Shown here: piece by piece, positions 37,918-49,465 of the stretch
Position numbering within the stretch: the stretch's first letter is position 1
Layout: each line of letters opens with the position of its first letter
Made by a program: the position numbers and the translations under genes
Notes under the pieces: model-generated
Database searches by the model: none
What the model was told of the DNA's origin: nothing
The model's input: only the letters and a program-made list of their open reading frames with translations
Assembly: GCA_002794775.1 (NCBI GenBank)
Contig: NBAY01000031.1
Location: 480,876-544,875 of the forward strand
DNA length: 64,000 nt
Direction of reading: 5' to 3'
Source: Porodaedalea pini
Lineage: Eukaryota; Basidiomycota; Agaricomycetes; Hymenochaetales; Hymenochaetaceae

Positions 37918-39948
37918 TCAACTTCCCGCTGTCCTCTTCGCCATCTTATCCTGCAAAATGGACGCCTGAATGCGCCTGGATGATTCATCACAGTTCTTGA
38001 CGAGCTCCCTTGCAACATCTGCGACGATCCCTTGTTGGTCGCCTTGAACCATAAGCTCCATGAGCTTATCAGAGAAGGCCCGAATCACGTTTCGGACTTC
38101 GTTGGCATGACCAGCGTTGAAAACCGCTTCGGCGGGAGCTGCGAACGAGTCCTCGTCGACGTCCATGGAATTCGGCTTCGCAGACCCACTGCCAGATGCA
38201 CTGGCCTGAGCATTCCCTTTGCTCGCGGTCCCAACAGCCAGCTTATCGATGCCATTGGCTGGAGTTCTGTCGTCCTCTGAGTTGTCGTCATCTGAGTTGC
38301 CCGTAAGATCCGAGCTGAGCGGGCTGGAGTCTCTTGGAAGACGGTAAAGAGCCTGTTGACGCGCCTTTTCACGTGAAGAGATAATCGACCGATCGCCATT
38401 GTCAATTTCATGATCTACCTCTCTGTATTTCTGTGCCTGATTGATCGAGTGAAAATCCGTCGAGGTAAATCTGACAGAAACTGATAAATGCCGATATCAT
38501 CAATACGATTGCAACCAAATGAGTAATACGAAACGGAACCTTTCTGTGCAAGATGTGGACGCGAGTCATCTCGAGTATTCTTGCCATAAGTTCTCATAAT
38601 CCCGCCATGAGCTCTAGATGCCGACTCAGCAACTTGAGACCGATCAGCGAGGCTGAGATTTTCTGCTAAAAGCTCAAGAATTCTTGGCAGGTCACAGCCC
38701 TGCCTTCTACTTCTACAACGCTGACAGGTGCTTGATAAGCCACTATTCGGTATGCAGGCTACTTCGGCGTCGGCGCATCGTGTGCATTGTGCACTTTCGT
38801 TGCGACGAGAAGATGATGCTCCATCGCACGCTGAATTGGTAAGTGCACGCTTCCTCGATGGGCCGGAACTTGAAGGCAATCCGGAGATGGGATTCGATTT
38901 GGTATGCTGGAAATAAGGATGCCTCAGTACAATGTTCTCTTGCTAGACTTTTCTGAAGGTGTAACGAATGGATGAAATCACCCTCTGATAACGTAGCAAC
39001 GAAGTATAATTTAGTTTAAAGAACCTACCTCACGTAGAGTCGTTTGTAATTTGAGAGATGCAAGCTCTTCAAGGCGCCTGGTCGTAATGAACTCTGAAGA
39101 ACTGTTAGTAAATACTACAAACTACGTACAATTTAGCTTAGCTTACCTTTAGAACCAAAGATGAACTCGAACGTCGCGATGGGTTGTGGATTGCTACTAT
39201 CGAAGGGCTGGCTCTCAAATATATCATACTGAGGTTCATACTTCTGCCGCTTTACAGACTTAGCCAAGCTGAATAAACAGAAGTTCAGTCAAGGAAAGAA
39301 ATCATGGACGGCGAGCGTACACTATTCTGTGGCACCCTAAATCTGCCACGTCATCAGCTACAGGGGGAGGCTGCCAGTCTTTGAGCGGCGGAGGCGGCTG
39401 TTCCAAGTGTTCTGATTGATCAGAAAGCACCACGACCTCACTGATTTTGACGATAATTTTCCCGGCGTCTTGCATCGTAGACGGGTCATCGTCCTCGTTA
39501 CTACCTTGTATGCAAATGATGTTAGTTCGGGTTCTGTCAAACCATAGTTCGATGTAGTAAAGTGTTACCTTTCCTCTTTGCCGTCGTAAACTCAAATGGC
39601 CTGAGAGAGTTCCTATCTAGCCAAGAGCCCGGGAAACAACTGGGGTTTTTGAGGGGATAGAATAGCTTTTCCAACGAGGACGCCTTCCATGAAAACGTCT
39701 GCGCGAGCTGACGCTGTCGTCATACTTTTGTGCTCCCGTACATAAACCGCGAGTTCCTTGATGTTAAGTAGATTAGAAAAAAAATTATATCGACACAAGA
39801 GAACGCGTGTAGCACTCACCGCCGTATTCCTGCTTATAATGAAGCACGTAGATGTTCGTCCATTTACTTCCTCTGCGTACTGTTGCGCCCTTTGGCCGTG
39901 AATTTCGACCCATACGTCGAATCTCCCATGACGGCTCTGTCGAGACAT
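37918..39948 (-). CDS. DUF7918 protein fused to a Zn2Cys6-like cluster
   Basis: Exon 1 (39948-39820) opens MSRQSRHGRFDVWVEIHGQR, and the family core follows: ADVFMEGVLVGK, LRPFEFTTAKRKG, DAGKIIVKISEVVVLSD, then QPFDSSNPQPIATFEFIFGSK. Downstream exons in the same direction, with no ATG of their own, encode CTRCADAEVACIPNSGLSST then CQRCRSRRQGC. The spacing C-x2-C-x6-C-x9-C-x2-C-x6-C is exactly that of a Gal4-type binuclear zinc cluster. A nuclear-looking basic stretch precedes it (PSRKRALT), and a C-terminal helical region (EVRNVIRAFSDKLMELMVQG) follows, ending at 37918. A one-base frame slip lies in the AAAAACCCC run near 39642-39650. Splice joins after 39300 are approximate. If one gene, it couples the DUF7918 fold to DNA binding. 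Confidence 0.62.
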
Positions 39949-40542
39949 ATTCAAGTTGAAGCGGACCTCTACTCACCGCTCGACCTTTAGATGGTGCACT
40001 ACGATGCGAAGTAGCCTTGAGGCGCCAGTGGGCGTAGAGAAGCCTTGTCAATTTAGGACATGAGACGCGTCTTTCCAGGCGTGCTTCTAGCAGGCGCTTG
40101 AGATACCCGTTGTACCCAATCCGGGTGTCTCCGACAACGCTTCAGGTTCTCAGTGCAGCCCATTCCTGAGCCTGTAGAGGTTGGAAGGAGTTGAAGTCAG
40201 TAAGTCCGTCAGGTCCAGAATGTGGTTATTATAGGAAGGTTGGACTCAGAATCAGTGTAATTTGCAAAGCCGTGATCGACGCGGATTCCTACTCGTCTCA
40301 CGATCAAATATTATTACATTAATATTGTCTATATGCGTTACATTTCACGGTAAATTTAGTGATACATCTTTTACTACTGAAGTTCCTGTCGTGTCTAGTC
40401 GCTAGTCAGGTAACTGGACAAATAAACTGCTAGCTGCTTCATATGTTTTAACAATGCCCGATGATACCCATACAAGACTTTCAAGTCGACCAAACAAAGA
40501 TCGCAAACGACATCTATGCGGATACTACATCACACACATTGC
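39949..40542. other. Intergenic stretch
   Basis: Upstream of the zinc-cluster DUF7918 gene and downstream of the ValRS gene, both on the minus strand. No domain, repeat or RNA gene seen. Confidence 0.5.
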
Positions 40543-43500
40543 CTACTTCAGCTTAGCAAATGAGTCCTTCGAAAGCTGTAAATTCTCGATCTCCGCCTCA
40601 TACGTTTTCAACTTCTCCGCATTGGCTGTCCGCACATTCTCGGGCACGGTCGTCTCGTAATCCGCAACTGCCGCAATTTTGCGGAGCTTGTCCGCAGCCA
40701 AGGTAGCCAAATCCAGCTTTTTCTCGCACTTTGCAATCTCCGCGTCAAGGTCCACAAGACCCTATTTGTATCAGAAAGCAGGTCAGAAAACGTCACTTCG
40801 GTGAACGATTGAACACTACTAACCCGGACGAGAAGGTGCACGGCGACAGTTGGCGTCAGCACAGCAGAACCACAGCCAGTGGGAATGTCCTGTACGCTCC
40901 GGTAAAGTTCTGCACCCTTACAGCCTTTCGTGAGCGTGATGATCGTCGGTAGCTGCGATTCAAAAAGCTTTGCTTCGGCATCAGACTGTGCAAGTATATA
41001 CACTAAGAGAGAAGTGGTGTCAGAAGTATTCTGAGCAACAAAAGGTGACGTACACTTAATGTCGCTCTGGATGTTATACTGTGCAGCGAGCGAGCGGCCT
41101 GTACGAATTGCACTGAAGACGAGATCAAACTCCTTTTCTTCCTTTTCAAACACGAATGCTTTGTCGAAGATAGGGAAGGAGGAGACCATGATGGACGGGG
41201 TGGGATCGTTCGGCCGTCTCGGCAGACGTTGCCAGAGCTCCTCTGTGACGTAAGGCATGAAGGGGTGGAGCAGTCGAAGGCCGTAGTCCAGGCACGTATA
41301 AAGTGTGTTCTGCGCAGAACGACGGGTCTCGAGTGTTGCGCCCTCGTCAGTCATAGGCTTCATGGCTTCCTGCTTATGTGGTTAGCCTCTGCAGCAGTTC
41401 CGTATGTGAGGAGACTAACAATGTACACATCGCACAACTCATAGAGCCAGAAGTTGTAGACAGTGGTTGTTGCGAACATGAAACTACGGTCTGTGAGGTG
41501 CTTGTTGACTTCCTCAGCCGCAATGTTGAGCTTATGGAATATCCACTTCTCAACCAGGCTTTCTTTACCAGTGGGCTGGAAAAGCTTATATCAACGAAGA
41601 TAAATAACTACAGGAAAGAGTTCCATACCTTAGCCGTAGGCTCCGGGACGAAGGTTTCATCCAACTTAAGCATCGCAAACTTCGTAGCATTGAAGATTTT
41701 GTTACAGAACTTCCGGTACCCCTCGACACGCAGGATCTCTAGGTTAATATCACGCCCACCACTTGTGTACGCACACAATGCAAAACGCAGGGCATCCGTG
41801 CCGCACTGAGGAATGCCCTTCGGGAAGTCCTTCTTCTGGCCTTGCTTCGCCTTCGCGATCTCTTTCTCGTCAAGATTGCCCTCCAGGAGCATTTCGTGGA
41901 GCTTCTCGAGCGAGACGCCCTGGATGACATCGACAGGGTCAATCACGTTGCCGAGGGACTTGCTCATTTTACGCCCATGCGCGTCACGGATCATGGCGTG
42001 GCAGAACACCTCCTTGAATGGCATGCGCCCCGTGAGCTTGATCCCAAGCAGCACCATTCGCGCGACCCAGAAGAAAATGATGTCCCAGCCCGTTTCGAGC
42101 ATCGACGAAGGATAGTAATGTGCGAGGTCTGCAGTCTCCGAGGGCCAGCCTAGAATGGAGAAAGGCCAGAGACCGGACGAGAACCACGTGTCCAGCACGT
42201 CCTCGTCCAGCTCGAGCGTGAACTTGGCACCACCTGCAAGCGTTTTGGCCCGCTCTGTTGCCTCCTCCAGCGAGCGGCCGACAACCCAGTTCTTATCGTC
42301 AGCATTGTCCTGCTCCTGGCCCTCTATGCGTACGAAGTATGCCGGACAACGGTGTCCCCACCAGAGTTGACGCGAAATACACCAATCCTGGATGCCGTCC
42401 AACCAGCGATACCATTCCGCTTCTGACGTCTTCGGGGTAATCGTGAGCTCGCCCGCCCGCGTGCGTTTCACGGCCTCCTCTGCGAGTGGTTTGCAGTTCA
42501 CCCACCACTGCGCCTTCAGTACCGGCTCGATGACATCGCCAGACTTGGAGCATATGGGAATCTGCATCGGGTTGTCCTGAGTCTCGATGTACAATCCAGC
42601 GTCCTTGAGCGCCTGCACGACCTGCACACGCGCATGGAAGCGTTTGACACCCGCGAAACGCTCACCAGCATTCGCGTTGAATGTGCCGTCGTCGTTCATG
42701 ATATTGATGAACTCGAGTCCGTGCCGCTTCCCGACCTCGTAGTCGTTCTGATCGTGTGCGGGCGTGATTTTCACGGCACCGGTTCCGAACTCCATGTCAA
42801 CCGCCTCCGCATCTGTGACGATTGGCAAGCGTCGATCCACAAACGGATGACGCGCGAACTTCCCATGTAGGTGCTGCAACCCAGAGTAAGAAGATGTTAT
42901 GAATTACACAAAATCAGACATACCTTGTACCGCGCATCGTCCGGGTGCACAGCGATGGCCGTGTCACCGAGCATCGTCTCAGGACGGGTTGTCGCAACGA
43001 TGATTTTCTCATCTGAACCTTCGATCGGGTATGCGAACGAGGTGATCACACCAAACTCAAACTTTTCCTTTGCGTCGTAACCGGGAACGTTCAGAAGCGT
43101 ACGGCCCGTCAGCTGCTTTTGGTCGACCTCGAGATTGGACAGCGTCGTGTTCAAGCGGACACACCAGTTTACGAGGCGATTTGCGCGGTAAATGATACCA
43201 TCCTCATGCAGTCTGCAGAATGTTTCGGCAACTGCTTTTGACAGATTCTGATTCGACAATTAAATAGTGTAGATCTTTGGAGAGAAACGGATGTACCTCG
43301 TTCATCGTGAAAGCAACGCGATTCCAGTCATAACTCCCACCCAAACGTTTCAGTTGACTCGTGATCCGCCCTTGGTAGCTATATTATATTAGCAAAACAT
43401 CTTCACCTAAATAAGATAAATGCTCACTCGTTCTTCCAAGTCCATACAGTTTCCAAAAACTTTTCACGACCAAGGTCGTGTCTAGTCCGTCCAGACGTCT

Positions 43501-44337
43501 TGTAAAGTCGTTTCTCCACAACCGATTGCGTCGATATACCAGCGTGGTCAAATCCGGGAACGAAAAGCGTAGTCTTTCCGAGCATGCGATTCCATCGAAT
43601 GAGTGTATCCTGGATTGCTACTGTAAGGGCATGGCCGATATGCAGACTTCCTGTAACGTTTGGCGGAGGTGATGGAATAACAAAAGTGCCTTCAGGTTTC
43701 GGCGACCCATCTGGCAGAGTTTGCGGCGAGAAGAAACCTTGGGCCTCCCACCAGTCGTACCATGCAGACTCGACCGCGATGGGATCGTACCCATTAGCCA
43801 TTGGTTGCATCATATCTAAAATAGTTTAACATATTACATACGTGATATGTAAAATTACAATCACCTTTCTTATGTCCCTTCGGCGTATAGTTCACGAACG
43901 GCGCTTCTTCATCCTTCTTTTCCTTCTTCTCTTTCTGTTTCTTCTCAGATACAGCAACTGCAGCATTGACCTTTGCTGCTTTAGCAGCGAGCTTGGCCTC
44001 TTTTTCTAGTCGCTTGGCTTCTTTCTTTGCTGCGTGGGATGTCAGAATAGAGCATAAAAAATCACAGCGCCTGGCAGAAGCGCCTGGCAATGGCAGAAAC
44101 AAGCGGGCCAAATAGGACATAAGCATCCCATTAAAGGCCGTACTCCTAACGTCCAAGCAGTCTAAGCTTTGTTCTAGTGCAGAGGCTTACTTTCCACCTG
44201 CTTCACGTATGTCTGCCATTGCCAGTCATTTCTGTCAACGATCAACGGTAGAAACTCGCACCTGCGCTCTTGGAGTTGGGGTTCGGGGCACCATCCTCTA
44301 ACGGCGGCACCGCAGATGAGCTCGGGGTAGCAGCCAT
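40543..44337 (-). CDS. VAS1: Valyl-tRNA synthetase
   Basis: Class I synthetase charging tRNA-Val. In fungi one gene usually serves both cytosol and mitochondria. Ten exons: 44337-44262, 44029-43865, 43815-43428, 43378-43297, 43247-42924, 42873-41629, 41575-41420, 41369-41054, 41002-40824 and 40761-40543 (1049 aa). A Lys/Glu-rich N-terminal arm ([19 protein letters not shown]) precedes the Rossmann core with [14 protein letters not shown] (HIGH). The editing domain has [15 protein letters not shown]. Then come [24 protein letters not shown] and KMSKSLGN (KMSKS), the anticodon-binding region with [16 protein letters not shown], and a C-terminal coiled arm ([21 protein letters not shown]). Intron 1 is long (232 bases). 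An alternative upstream or intron-internal start for a mitochondrial form is possible but not shown. Confidence 0.96.
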
Positions 44338-44597
44338 GTATCTGACGAGCAGAGGAGAGCGAGGTGGGAAACGAGGAAGTGCAAATCGATGCCATCCTCT
44401 TCGCAGCATATAATTCGAGCAATACAGTGACTCACTCGGCACATACCGATTTAGAGAATCTGCACGTGCCGGCGACGCGGTACACAAACGCGCTTCTCCC
44501 AGCCGCGTGGTGCCAGACAGCGTCAGCTCATCTGAGCTGGGCCTGTCATAGCCAGCCGCCCTCTCCCGTATCGTGCAACCACGGTCACTGTCTCGAC
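44338..44597. promoter_or_regulatory. Divergent promoter shared by ValRS and a DUF7918 gene
   Basis: 260 bases separate the ATGs of valyl-tRNA synthetase (-) and the DUF7918 gene (+). The stretch is GC-rich with GCCGCGTGG- and ACGCGG-like strings and no clear TATA box, as in housekeeping bidirectional promoters. Confidence 0.5.
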
Positions 44598-46043
44598 ATG
44601 CCTCTCGAGTATAGGAACTTCAAGGCTTGGATCTACTGCGAAGACGATGGAGAGATACTTGAAGAATACAAAGTTACTCAAGACCCGGAGGACGAGAGGG
44701 TTTATACTTGTTGGGTAGCAAGCGAAGCCGGAAAGGCAAGCCGTTTTTTTTTTTAAAAAAAAAAGAAGAAATCCGAAGTTTATGGAAAACTAATTTTCAT
44801 CGCTAGCGGTTCACAGTACACTGGGAGAGCCTTATGAAAGCAGTATGCGACAACAAAGGCGTCACATTCGTGGACGGTGTCGAGACGCACAGCTATGTCA
44901 ATACCGCGTCTTCTAACAAAAATGGGTCGAGCACCGGTGTAAAGACAGGGACAGGCGAAATTAGACCTTATGCTTTCTCAGATGTTATCCTCACCGGTGC
45001 GTTTCATTGCAGTTGTACAGAAGCCCAGTCTCCTCACGCTGCACAGACGATGATGCGTATCTCGGTGTCGAACAGTCTACAGACACGGAAGAGCTTGGAA
45101 ACATAACACTCAAAATCTATCTCGTCCATGCACGTTTCCAAAATATTTCTCGGCCCAAACCGCGTCGCCACAGTCAGCAAAGAAGAGAGGTCGATCTGTA
45201 CGACGGTGCTATTCATGAAACAACAAAGAAAGTCTGCGACCATCGTATCACGTATGTAGTCTTGTCTTGTAGCCCTTGATCTCAGGCTTATCTACTTGGT
45301 CTGCAAGACTTGGAGATGCTGTTCCCTTCGGACCTCCTCGTCGAAACGTACCAAACAGCAGGAAGCTTGTTTGGGAGCCTGTTGATCGTTCTGATACGGC
45401 CCCGCATGTCGTTTTTCGTTTTAAATACAGACCGCGCGGTAAGTCAAGCCCTTTTCAGTTTACAACTCCTGTCTCACGAGCAAGCATATGTGCGTCCAGC
45501 CTTTCTCCAAGCGCAACGAATCATTCCCTTGCCGCTAAGCTTCGGCGCAACGCCGCAAAAGCCTATTATCATCAACTCCGACAACCAAGAAATCGAATCG
45601 AAGAAACAAGCAGGCCAAAAGCGCAAGCGGCCTCTCATGGAACAGGGCTCTTCTCAGCAGAACGTGAACAATGGACGTGCGAACTCGAGCTTACCCTTGT
45701 TTCTCCCCAATCCTTCGCTGCTTCAGGACTCATCCCAGCCAATGCGAGATGTCTCTGTTGCTCGTTCCATATTCTACGAGGCCCCGCGTCCGATGAGAGA
45801 CGACGAGGACGTTGTTGTCTTGGGATATTCAGAGGTATTTATTAATTCTCATCTTTCCAATTACATGCCTTGAAAAACATTATGCGTCCTGGACAGCAGC
45901 GCGGCGACGGCCGCCAAGAAAACGCAAACACTTTTGTGCGCAACGTACGCACGAAGCAGGAGCCGATCACCCCTGTGAAGGTCGAAGGACTGCGCCTGTG
46001 GATGGACAGCCGCGGTGTCATCGACTTGACAATGGACGACTAA
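44598..46043 (+). CDS. DUF7918 protein with C-terminal SIM-like motif
   Basis: Exons 44598-44735, 44807-44996, 45047-45251, 45308-45438, 45485-45834 and 45897-46043 encode 386 aa in one frame. The core domain shows MPLEYRNFKAWIY, VYTCWVASEAGK, RFTVHWESL, IRPYAFSDVILTDDDAYLG, LGNITLKIYLVHARF, DHRITLGDAVPFGPPRR and APHVVFRFKYRPR. A Lys/Arg block (KKQAGQKRKR) could be a nuclear signal. The C-terminus has KQEPITPVKVEG (psi-K-x-E) and ends GVIDLTMDD, a classical SUMO-interaction core. Intron 1 (44736-44806) begins GCAAGC, a GC-AG intron, and contains a long T/A homopolymer. No function is known for DUF7918. SUMO linkage is an inference from motifs. Confidence 0.85.
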
Positions 46044-46383
46044 GCGCTTCGCCTTTCCTCCTCGTCCTCATTATCAGCATCATATAAATACTCCCCTCTC
46101 TTATGCGTCTCTTTTCTATACCTCGCTTGCATCTTTGCTTTCGGAATCGTTTCTCTCATTATCAGGATTGTCTCATCAAATGGAATTCGAAAGTTTGTGT
46201 TTCTTGCTGGTATCTCATGCATATGCAATTTCTCCATGTCGCTCATTTTCTCTATATATCCATGGATCCATGTGCATGACGTATGATGTACTCCCATGTG
46301 TACATACCTGCCAGCATTCCCAGCAATCACTGTTTTACTTCCGTAGGCTAATCAGAAAGATCGGCAAAGGCCGACGGGATTTA

Positions 46384-46401
46384 ACGCGTCGCACGACGCG
46401 T
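46384..46401. promoter_or_regulatory. Inverted ACGCGT pair upstream of DUF7918 gene
   Basis: ACGCGTCGCACGACGCGT is an almost perfect palindrome (one central mismatch pair), 98 bases before the ATG at 46499. ACGCGT is the MluI cell-cycle box bound by MBF-type factors in fungi. The same element recurs before the paralogue at 49466. Confidence 0.55.
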
Positions 46402-46498
46402 CTTTCTGAAAGTTGTCCTTCCGCTTGCAGCTTACTGTGTTGCCCTTCTCTCAAGACTCGACTCATATTCACTGACCGACAAGACACTCCAACTAAAA

Positions 46499-47826
46499 AT
46501 GCCACAACACCGGGGATTCAAGGCGTGGCTCCAAAGCGGGGACGATGTGCTGGAGGAGTACGTGGTTGGACAAGACCCTCGCGATGAGCGAGTGTACACA
46601 TGCTGGGTGCCGAGCGAGGTTGGAAAAGTATGCCTGCTCTGCTGTGTTTTCGCGCCGTTCTTCGCGACTATGTGCTGTACTGATCTGGTCTGACGACTAT
46701 TTGCAAGGCTTTCACTATTCATTGGCGATCATATGAGAGCAACTTTAGGCATCTGGGATCAACAACCATAGACGGTGTAAATTCAGGAAATTGCCTCTCT
46801 GGTAAAACACCAACAGGTCGAAAACTCGGCATGCGAGTCAACGATCATGAAATTCGACCGTTCATGTTCTCAGAAATTAAGCTTACAGGTAACATTTTGC
46901 ACAAACGCTCATGAACTTCGGCCTTCTGATCCAATTATTTCCATGTTTAAGATGACGATTCCGCAACCCAACATGCGTCAAATGCTGTTGACATAGGCAC
47001 CATAAAGCTTGAACTTCGCTTCGTTAATGTCCAGAGATGCGTGAGTGGCTGTGTGGGAGCTTCCACGAATCACATGCTGCAGGACCAAGCCGTTCACGAA
47101 AAAGCTAAGAAGCTAGGGGGTCATCGAGTGGTGTGAGTGACTTCAGCCATGTTTGCTTAATGCGTGTCATGTCTTGTTGATATACTTCTTCGCATTGCTT
47201 ATCAGCCTTGGTGACGCCGTGAAGGCCGATTATCAGAAGGTTTCATATCATTACACGCCCGTGGATCCCGAAGATGGTGAATTCCGTGTACTTTTCAAAT
47301 TCATGTACAGATCTCGTGGTAAGCATTTCTGATTTCTGATAAACAAGCCTCTCGTTCGTGTTCACTCAACTAGACGCAGCCTTTTTGATGGCTCAAGGCA
47401 TAATCCCGCCGACTGTGTCTGAGCCTCGATCGCCCAGTGTACAGCAGTCGGCTCGGGCAACCCGCAAGAGGAAGCGAAGATCAGACGAACAGAGCACCAT
47501 CAATGAGGGACTTCCAGACAGTATCTTTAGCTCGACTAAGCGACAGTCAACAATACGGCATCCGTCGGTGAAGGAAGAAGAGGGTGTTTCGCAAAACGCG
47601 ACGGATGATGATGCACTGAACGTCCTAGAGGTACGCCTTTGACTGAGCTCGTCGCATGCTTACTCCTCATTTTCCTTGTATTTAGCAACAGCTTCGAGTT
47701 ATGCAAGAGCAGATAGCGCGGCTTCGGGCGCAGAAGGTGAAGCGCGAATCCTCGCCACCAGCGAGTGCCTTGGCGTCCGGTCTACTTGTAAATAGCGATG
47801 GTGCCATTGACTTGACTCTGGACTGA
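46499..47826 (+). CDS. DUF7918 protein with C-terminal SIM-like motif
   Basis: Exons 46499-46627, 46708-46888, 46952-47132, 47206-47318, 47374-47630 and 47686-47826 give 333 aa. The core domain reads MPQHRGFKAWLQ, VYTCWVPSEVGK, AFTIHWRSY, STTIDGVNSG, IRPFMFSEIKLTDDDSA, IGTIKLELRFVNVQRC, GHRVVLGDAVKADYQ and VLFKFMYRSRDAAFLMAQGI. The C-terminal part holds TRKRKRRSDEQ, SVKEEEG, a short coiled helix (QQLRVMQEQIARLRAQKVKRE) and ends DGAIDLTLD. All exon borders match those of the copy at 49466, so the two are recent duplicates. Intron 1 begins GTATGC, unlike the GC donor of the 44598 copy. Confidence 0.86.
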
Positions 47827-48176
47827 AGATCATTGGACACTTCTACACGAAGGGAGACGATGGTCGGATAGTACTATAGACGTCGATATGTTGTACCCGT
47901 TTTGTGCGTTTATTCTTCTTGTATATGTGGTAAGATGTGCTTTGATATCGTATAGCATATTGTACGCCATCGCAAGTTATCCGACTCGCACTACATAGCC
48001 TACAACAATTTTAGTTTTAATTTTAACTTTAAGACGAGAACGCGGGAAGAGGCCGGGTCCGAGTGCAAACTGGAAGCCGCGCGTCTTGTCACAACACGTG
48101 TTCCGCACCACATATCCTCGTCACCACCGGCGCCTGTCGGCTCCTTTGCCCTGCTCGTTCGTCCTGACTCGTTCGA

Positions 48177-48868
48177 ATGGCAGAGTTTGCCAACTGGTAC
48201 ATAGGAATAAAGATATCGGGCATCATACTCGAGGAATATGGCACGCAGGTCATCGGACCAACAGTGACCACATGCATATGGATAGCAAGTGAGTAGTTTA
48301 GCAAGGATTTCTTATTTCATGTCTTTCAATCTTCTCCGTCTGTTCTTTCAGACCTCCCTTCTTTCGACACATTCTCGAACAGAGAACTAGCTGGTTTAAT
48401 CCTCTCCCTCGAAAGGTGCTCGAGTCTTAAAGCGAAATAGTAAACAGGCCAGGGATGCAAGAGGCCTCTCACAGAATACGGCTCTTTTCTGCAGAGTAGG
48501 AACGGCAGAAAGCGTACCCTGTTCCTACCCAATTCTTCACTGCTTTGGAACTCGTCCAGCTGGTGCGAGATGCCTCTGATGTTCGGTCCATATTCTACGA
48601 GACGTCGCGTTCTCGCGCCCAATGAAAAAGCATGAAGACATTGATGTCTAGGGATATTCGAGGTACTTATTGATTTTCTTCCTAACTGCATGCTTTAGAT
48701 TAAGCTTTGTGCAGGTAGGACAACTGATAGAAGATGTCAACTAAGGGGACGCAAGCGATTTGTTCGCAGCAAACGCGCGAAGCAGGAGCCGCTCGCTCTT
48801 GTGAAAGCCGAAGGTCTGCATTAGTGGATGGACAGCCGGGTGCCATCGCCTTGTCAATGGACGACTGA
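48177..48868 (+). pseudogene. Remnant of a second copy of the 44598-type DUF7918 gene
   Basis: ATG 48177 opens MAEFANWYIG...ILEEYGTQ and CIWIAS, ending at a GTGAGT donor, the counterpart of exon 1 of the 44598 gene. The middle exons are gone. From about 48440 the DNA matches the 3' half of that gene: AACAGGCCAGGGATGCAAGA corresponds to its QAGQKRKR region, TCGGTCCATATTCTACGAGA to ARSIFYE, and the last exon ends CTTGTCAATGGACGACTGA like DLTMDD. Stops and shifts interrupt every frame. The similarity continues into the 3' flank, against roughly 46120-46260. Confidence 0.78.
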
Positions 48869-49356
48869 GCGCTCCACTTTTCCACCTCATTCTCAACATT
48901 GTGCAAATGACGCCTTCTCTCCTGCTTCTTGCTCGCATCTTTGCTTTTGGAATTGCGTCTTCCTCATGCTAAATTGGATTTGGAAGTTCGTGTTTCTTGC
49001 CGTTATCTCATTCACGTGCAATTTCCCCGTATCGTTCAGTAATTTGTGTAAGTTTACGAACAAACGAAGGCAGACACTAAGAACCGGTTTGGCCCATTAG
49101 CAGTGCATATCTGCGAGAAACGCACTGCAATGGATTTCAAGTATGCTTGTGTGTGGAATATTAGCAACTGTATTTGAGACATTCCGGCTGCGGATGTATC
49201 GCTCGGTGCCTGTTTCAACCACTGGCTCCTAAATCCATCGACGCTTATATACACTTGTACTTTCATATGTATAAGTATATATATACTCCGCTACTTAGCA
49301 CTCGGAAGGCTCACCGTGCAAAGTAGTCCGGCAAAAGCCGACAGAACTAGCGCCGA
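48869..49356. other. Duplicated 3'/5' flank
   Basis: Contains the diverged copy of the flank that follows the 44598 gene (for example GCATCTTTGCTTTTGGAATT against GCATCTTTGCTTTCGGAATC) and leads into the promoter of the 49466 gene. No gene of its own. Confidence 0.55.
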
Positions 49357-49374
49357 ACGCGTCGCGCGACGCGT
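49357..49374. promoter_or_regulatory. Perfect 18-base ACGCGT palindrome
   Basis: ACGCGTCGCGCGACGCGT is identical to its reverse complement and carries two ACGCGT (MluI cell-cycle box) half-sites, 92 bases before the ATG at 49466. It corresponds to the near-palindrome before the 46499 gene. Conservation amid diverged flanks suggests function. Confidence 0.6.
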
Positions 49375-49465
49375 CTTTATGAAAGCAGCGACATTGCCTT
49401 TCTGCTCATAGCTTATTTCAAGACTTGACTTGAACTAACTGACGGTCAAAGCATCTCACCTAGAA

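Noticed and set aside
38415..38879. Zinc-cluster part as an independent gene
   Set aside because: No ATG starts this frame; the apparent start is TTG. It continues from the upstream DUF7918 exons through a plausible acceptor.
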